Below, in pieces: positions 61,881 through 64,000 of a DNA stretch of 64,000 bases (position 1 is the first letter of the stretch; every line of letters begins with the position of its first letter). Under the pieces are notes generated by a model. That model was given only the letters and a program-made list of their open reading frames with translations. It had not been told where the DNA came from and did not search any database. Made by a program: the position numbers and the translations under genes. This DNA comes from Scytonema tolypothrichoides VB-61278 (GTDB lineage Bacteria > Cyanobacteriota > Cyanobacteriia > Cyanobacteriales > Nostocaceae). The stretch is taken from NCBI RefSeq assembly GCF_000828085.3, contig NZ_JXCA02000030.1:100846-164845 (forward strand), read 5' to 3'.

Positions 61881-64000
61881 ATGTGCCCCCTCGGTATTGG
61901 TTCTAGTGACTCAACTACTATATTGAAAACAGGAGAAGCCAAGCTTTGGATTCTATTGGTAGGTGTTAACCAATACCAAGATCAAAACTTGACTTCTTTG
62001 CGGTACCCAGCGTTAGATTGCCAAGGGTTAGGAGAAGCCCTCAGCAGCGCCACCCAGAGATTTCCAAATAAAGAAGTGATTGTTCATCACGATTTTGCAG
62101 CACAACCTCCTACCTTGCAAATGATTCGTGGGAGTCTGCAAAAAATTGTTTCACAATCTCAACCACAAGACTCCATCCTGTTATATTTCTCAGGGCATGG
62201 AATGTTAGAGCCAAATACTCAGCAGTCTGTTTTGTGTCTGAGAGACACCCGCAAAGATAACTTGCTGGGTACAGGGTTACCCATGCAAAATCTGTTGCAG
62301 ATGTTAGGGGCTAGTTCCGCAAATCAACAGTTACTTTGTTTAGATACCTGTCATAGCGGTGACTTGAGGTTGTTGGGGGGAAACCGTGGTAGCGCCAGAG
62401 ATGGAGATGTCCCGGATGCTTCATTCACTCCTACAACACAAGTAATGATGGATGTATTAAGACAACGTGCTGCTCAAAGTAAGGGATTTTGCGCTTTGTT
62501 ATCTTGTGATGCAGGACAAAAGTCTTGGGAGTTTCCAGAATTAGGACATGGGGTTTTTACGTACTATTTAATGCGGGGACTTTTGGGTGAAGCGGCTGAT
62601 TCATCTGGACTGATTGAAGCAGACGGACTTTACAGATATGTTTACCGGCACACGCGGCAATATATAGATAAATTAAATCAGCAACTGCGTCTGATTAATC
62701 AACAAAAACTCAACCGTGGAGACCGTCAATTCTATCCAGAATATCCTCTGCAAACACCTAAACGAATTGTAGAAGGGGTAGGAGAATTAATTGTTGGATT
62801 CAAGCCGACAAAAGTTGAATCTCACAAACAGCGGCGTGCGGTTGTCATTGATGGACTTTCAAACAGTAAAACGACTACTGACTTGAGTCGATTATTTGCA
62901 GGTGCTGGCGGTTTTGAGGTAGAGTATCTTCCGAGAAACGGGAAAACTTTCTCAGAGATACGGGCAACAATTCAAGAATTGACTCGTTGGCATCATCATT
63001 CAGAAATAAAATCTCCCTCACCATCCAGAATAGTCAGAAATACACCAACATGCTTATTATATTTGCGCGGGCACATCGAAGAGATTGAACACGAAGAAGC
63101 CTGGTTAGTTTTGGGTGATGGGACGCGCTTGAGTCGTTCTTACTTAAGACAAGAGTTACGCCGCGCTCAAAAAACTCAACAAATAATTATCTTAGATATC
63201 ATTGTCTCAGATTCTTCTGAAGCTGCTTCACTGGAGAATTGGATAGAAGATTTGCAATGTGAGACAGAGTATGGACAATGTTTAATAGCCGCCGCAACGC
63301 CGGCTGAGGAACCAGAATTATTTTCTCAAAACCTTCTCGAAACCCTTGTTGCAGCAAATCCGCAAGCAGGGTTATCAATTGCTAAATGGATTGCTCAATT
63401 ACAAACGCTTGGACAAGCTAAAGGTATTGACTTGCATGTCTGGCTATCAGGTACACAAGCAGTCATTGATATTTTACCTGGTAATATTGTCACGATTTTT
63501 CAAGATTTCCAAACACCAGAAGTCACTGAAAATGAGAAAAACAAACAGGAAGACGATGCTTGCGTATTGCTGAACAAGCCCAACAAAGACAGGGAAAATA
63601 TCTTCTCTGATCCACCTTCTCGACGAATTCCTCCCTTTTCTTCACACAATTCACAAAAGCAAGAGTCTTTTTCTGTTTCTAACCCTGATGTTCGTGTTTC
63701 AGCAACCAAACAATCGCAGCTGAATGTACTCCCAGGTTCAGAACAATATACCAAACTGGAACAGTTGTTAAAGCAATCAGTCGGATCGATTGCGCTTACC
63801 ATTTTACAAAAAGCTGTTATACAGGCAAAAAATCATCAAGAATTAGTGGGGGATTTGGCTACTTATTTATTGCCACAGCAACAAAAACAATTTGAGAAAC
63901 AGGCAATGGCTATATTAAAAGCACCCACTGTTTCATCTCAAACCCAGTCAGCTACATCATCAACAGGAAAAAATCAAAGAATCGATGCCAACTTTATCAG
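61881..64000 (+). CDS. Caspase-family (orthocaspase) protease, cut by window end
   Basis: Open from the ATG at 61881 to the last base (at least 706 codons). The N-terminal caspase-like p20 domain is LWILLVGVNQYQDQNLTSLRYPALDC, then ILLYFSGHGML with catalytic His106 and LLCLDTCHSGDLR with catalytic Cys157, and GHGVFTYYLMRGL. The middle (about 310-540) is a second alpha/beta region of unknown type, and the visible end is a Ser/Gln-rich linker. Orthocaspases cleave after Arg or Lys. Larger relatives carry AAA- or NACHT-like C-termini; here that part is outside the window. It is divergent from the sigma/DUF1822 pair. Confidence 0.88.
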   Translation, partial: MCPLGIGSSDSTTILKTGEAKLWILLVGVNQYQDQNLTSLRYPALDCQGLGEALSSATQRFPNKEVIVHHDFAAQPPTLQMIRGSLQKIVSQSQPQDSILLYFSGHGMLEPNTQQSVLCLRDTRKDNLLGTGLPMQNLLQMLGASSANQQLLCLDTCHSGDLRLLGGNRGSARDGDVPDASFTPTTQVMMDVLRQRAAQSKGFCALLSCDAGQKSWEFPELGHGVFTYYLMRGLLGEAADSSGLIEADGLYRYVYRHTRQYIDKLNQQLRLINQQKLNRGDRQFYPEYPLQTPKRIVEGVGELIVGFKPTKVESHKQRRAVVIDGLSNSKTTTDLSRLFAGAGGFEVEYLPRNGKTFSEIRATIQELTRWHHHSEIKSPSPSRIVRNTPTCLLYLRGHIEEIEHEEAWLVLGDGTRLSRSYLRQELRRAQKTQQIIILDIIVSDSSEAASLENWIEDLQCETEYGQCLIAAATPAEEPELFSQNLLETLVAANPQAGLSIAKWIAQLQTLGQAKGIDLHVWLSGTQAVIDILPGNIVTIFQDFQTPEVTENEKNKQEDDACVLLNKPNKDRENIFSDPPSRRIPPFSSHNSQKQESFSVSNPDVRVSATKQSQLNVLPGSEQYTKLEQLLKQSVGSIALTILQKAVIQAKNHQELVGDLATYLLPQQQKQFEKQAMAILKAPTVSSQTQSATSSTGKNQRIDANFI

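Overview
The window looks like chromosomal DNA of a filamentous, heterocystous-type cyanobacterium. The HIP1 octamer GCGATCGC (or its core CGATCG) recurs in many genes. There is a membrane-anchored phycobilisome linker of the CpcL type and a CpcS-type bilin lyase. Several cyanobacterial families are present: DUF1822, PEP-CTERM, pentapeptide repeats, DUF3754, Uma2, a caspase-like protease and a bilin-type GAF domain. Intergenic DNA is full of palindromic and mosaic repeats and gene fragments. I saw no rRNA, tRNA or CRISPR array.

Layout. 0-9 kb: DUF3754 membrane protein, RluA-type pseudouridine synthase (with a stray copy of its 5' end and a palindromic insert kept in frame), BtuF-like protein, HlyD-type adaptor, large GT39-like membrane protein. 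9.6-17 kb: a coupled pair made of an unrecognised protein and a DyP-type peroxidase, then GST, GNAT, PutA. 17-27.8 kb: pentapeptide protein, two-component pair, HAD phosphatase, Smc, PRC-barrel protein, a GC-rich acetyltransferase, MsrA. 27.8-33.3 kb: histidine kinase, YflT stress protein, BON lipoprotein, PEP-CTERM protein. 33.3-34.6 kb: AT-rich gene-free gap with a perfect CRP-type site. 34.6-42.5 kb: BioF, methyltransferase, sucrose-phosphate phosphatase/RuvA, photoreceptor-like chemoreceptor, 7TM sensor fragment. 42.5-43.3 kb: graveyard of HEAT and TnpB remnants. 43.5-46.4 kb: glycine-rich membrane protein and DAHP synthase with a long leader. 47-53 kb: zinc-ribbon membrane protein, DnaJ-pentapeptide fusion, epimerase, hydrolase, Rieske oxygenase, TetR fused to a transposase fragment. 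53-64 kb: wHTH protein behind 24-bp repeats, Uma2, CpcS lyase/metallopeptidase, CpcL, PotB, DUF1822/sigma factor, divergent orthocaspase cut by the window end.

The most striking element is upstream of the DAHP synthase gene (first step of aromatic amino acid synthesis). On the minus strand there are two successive tiny ORFs, MYCSHSYFYFWFKVVHRG and MIYPNTWFYGFYFWSRISSG, both loaded with Phe/Tyr/Trp codons. Each is followed by an intrinsic terminator, and each carries in its last codons a segment that can pair with sequence overlapping the terminator's 5' arm. This is the logic of trp/phe-type attenuation, apparently built twice in series with unrelated sequences.

A second theme is cAMP/light signalling. 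A near-perfect CRP site lies in class-II geometry upstream of a chemoreceptor whose GAF domain has both cysteines of a DXCF-type cyanobacteriochrome at the expected 28-residue spacing. A third theme is decay and absorption of mobile DNA: fragments of a group II intron, TnpB, IS1 InsA, a GMC oxidoreductase, DUF433, NACHT and HEAT proteins, and repeats read through inside coding genes.
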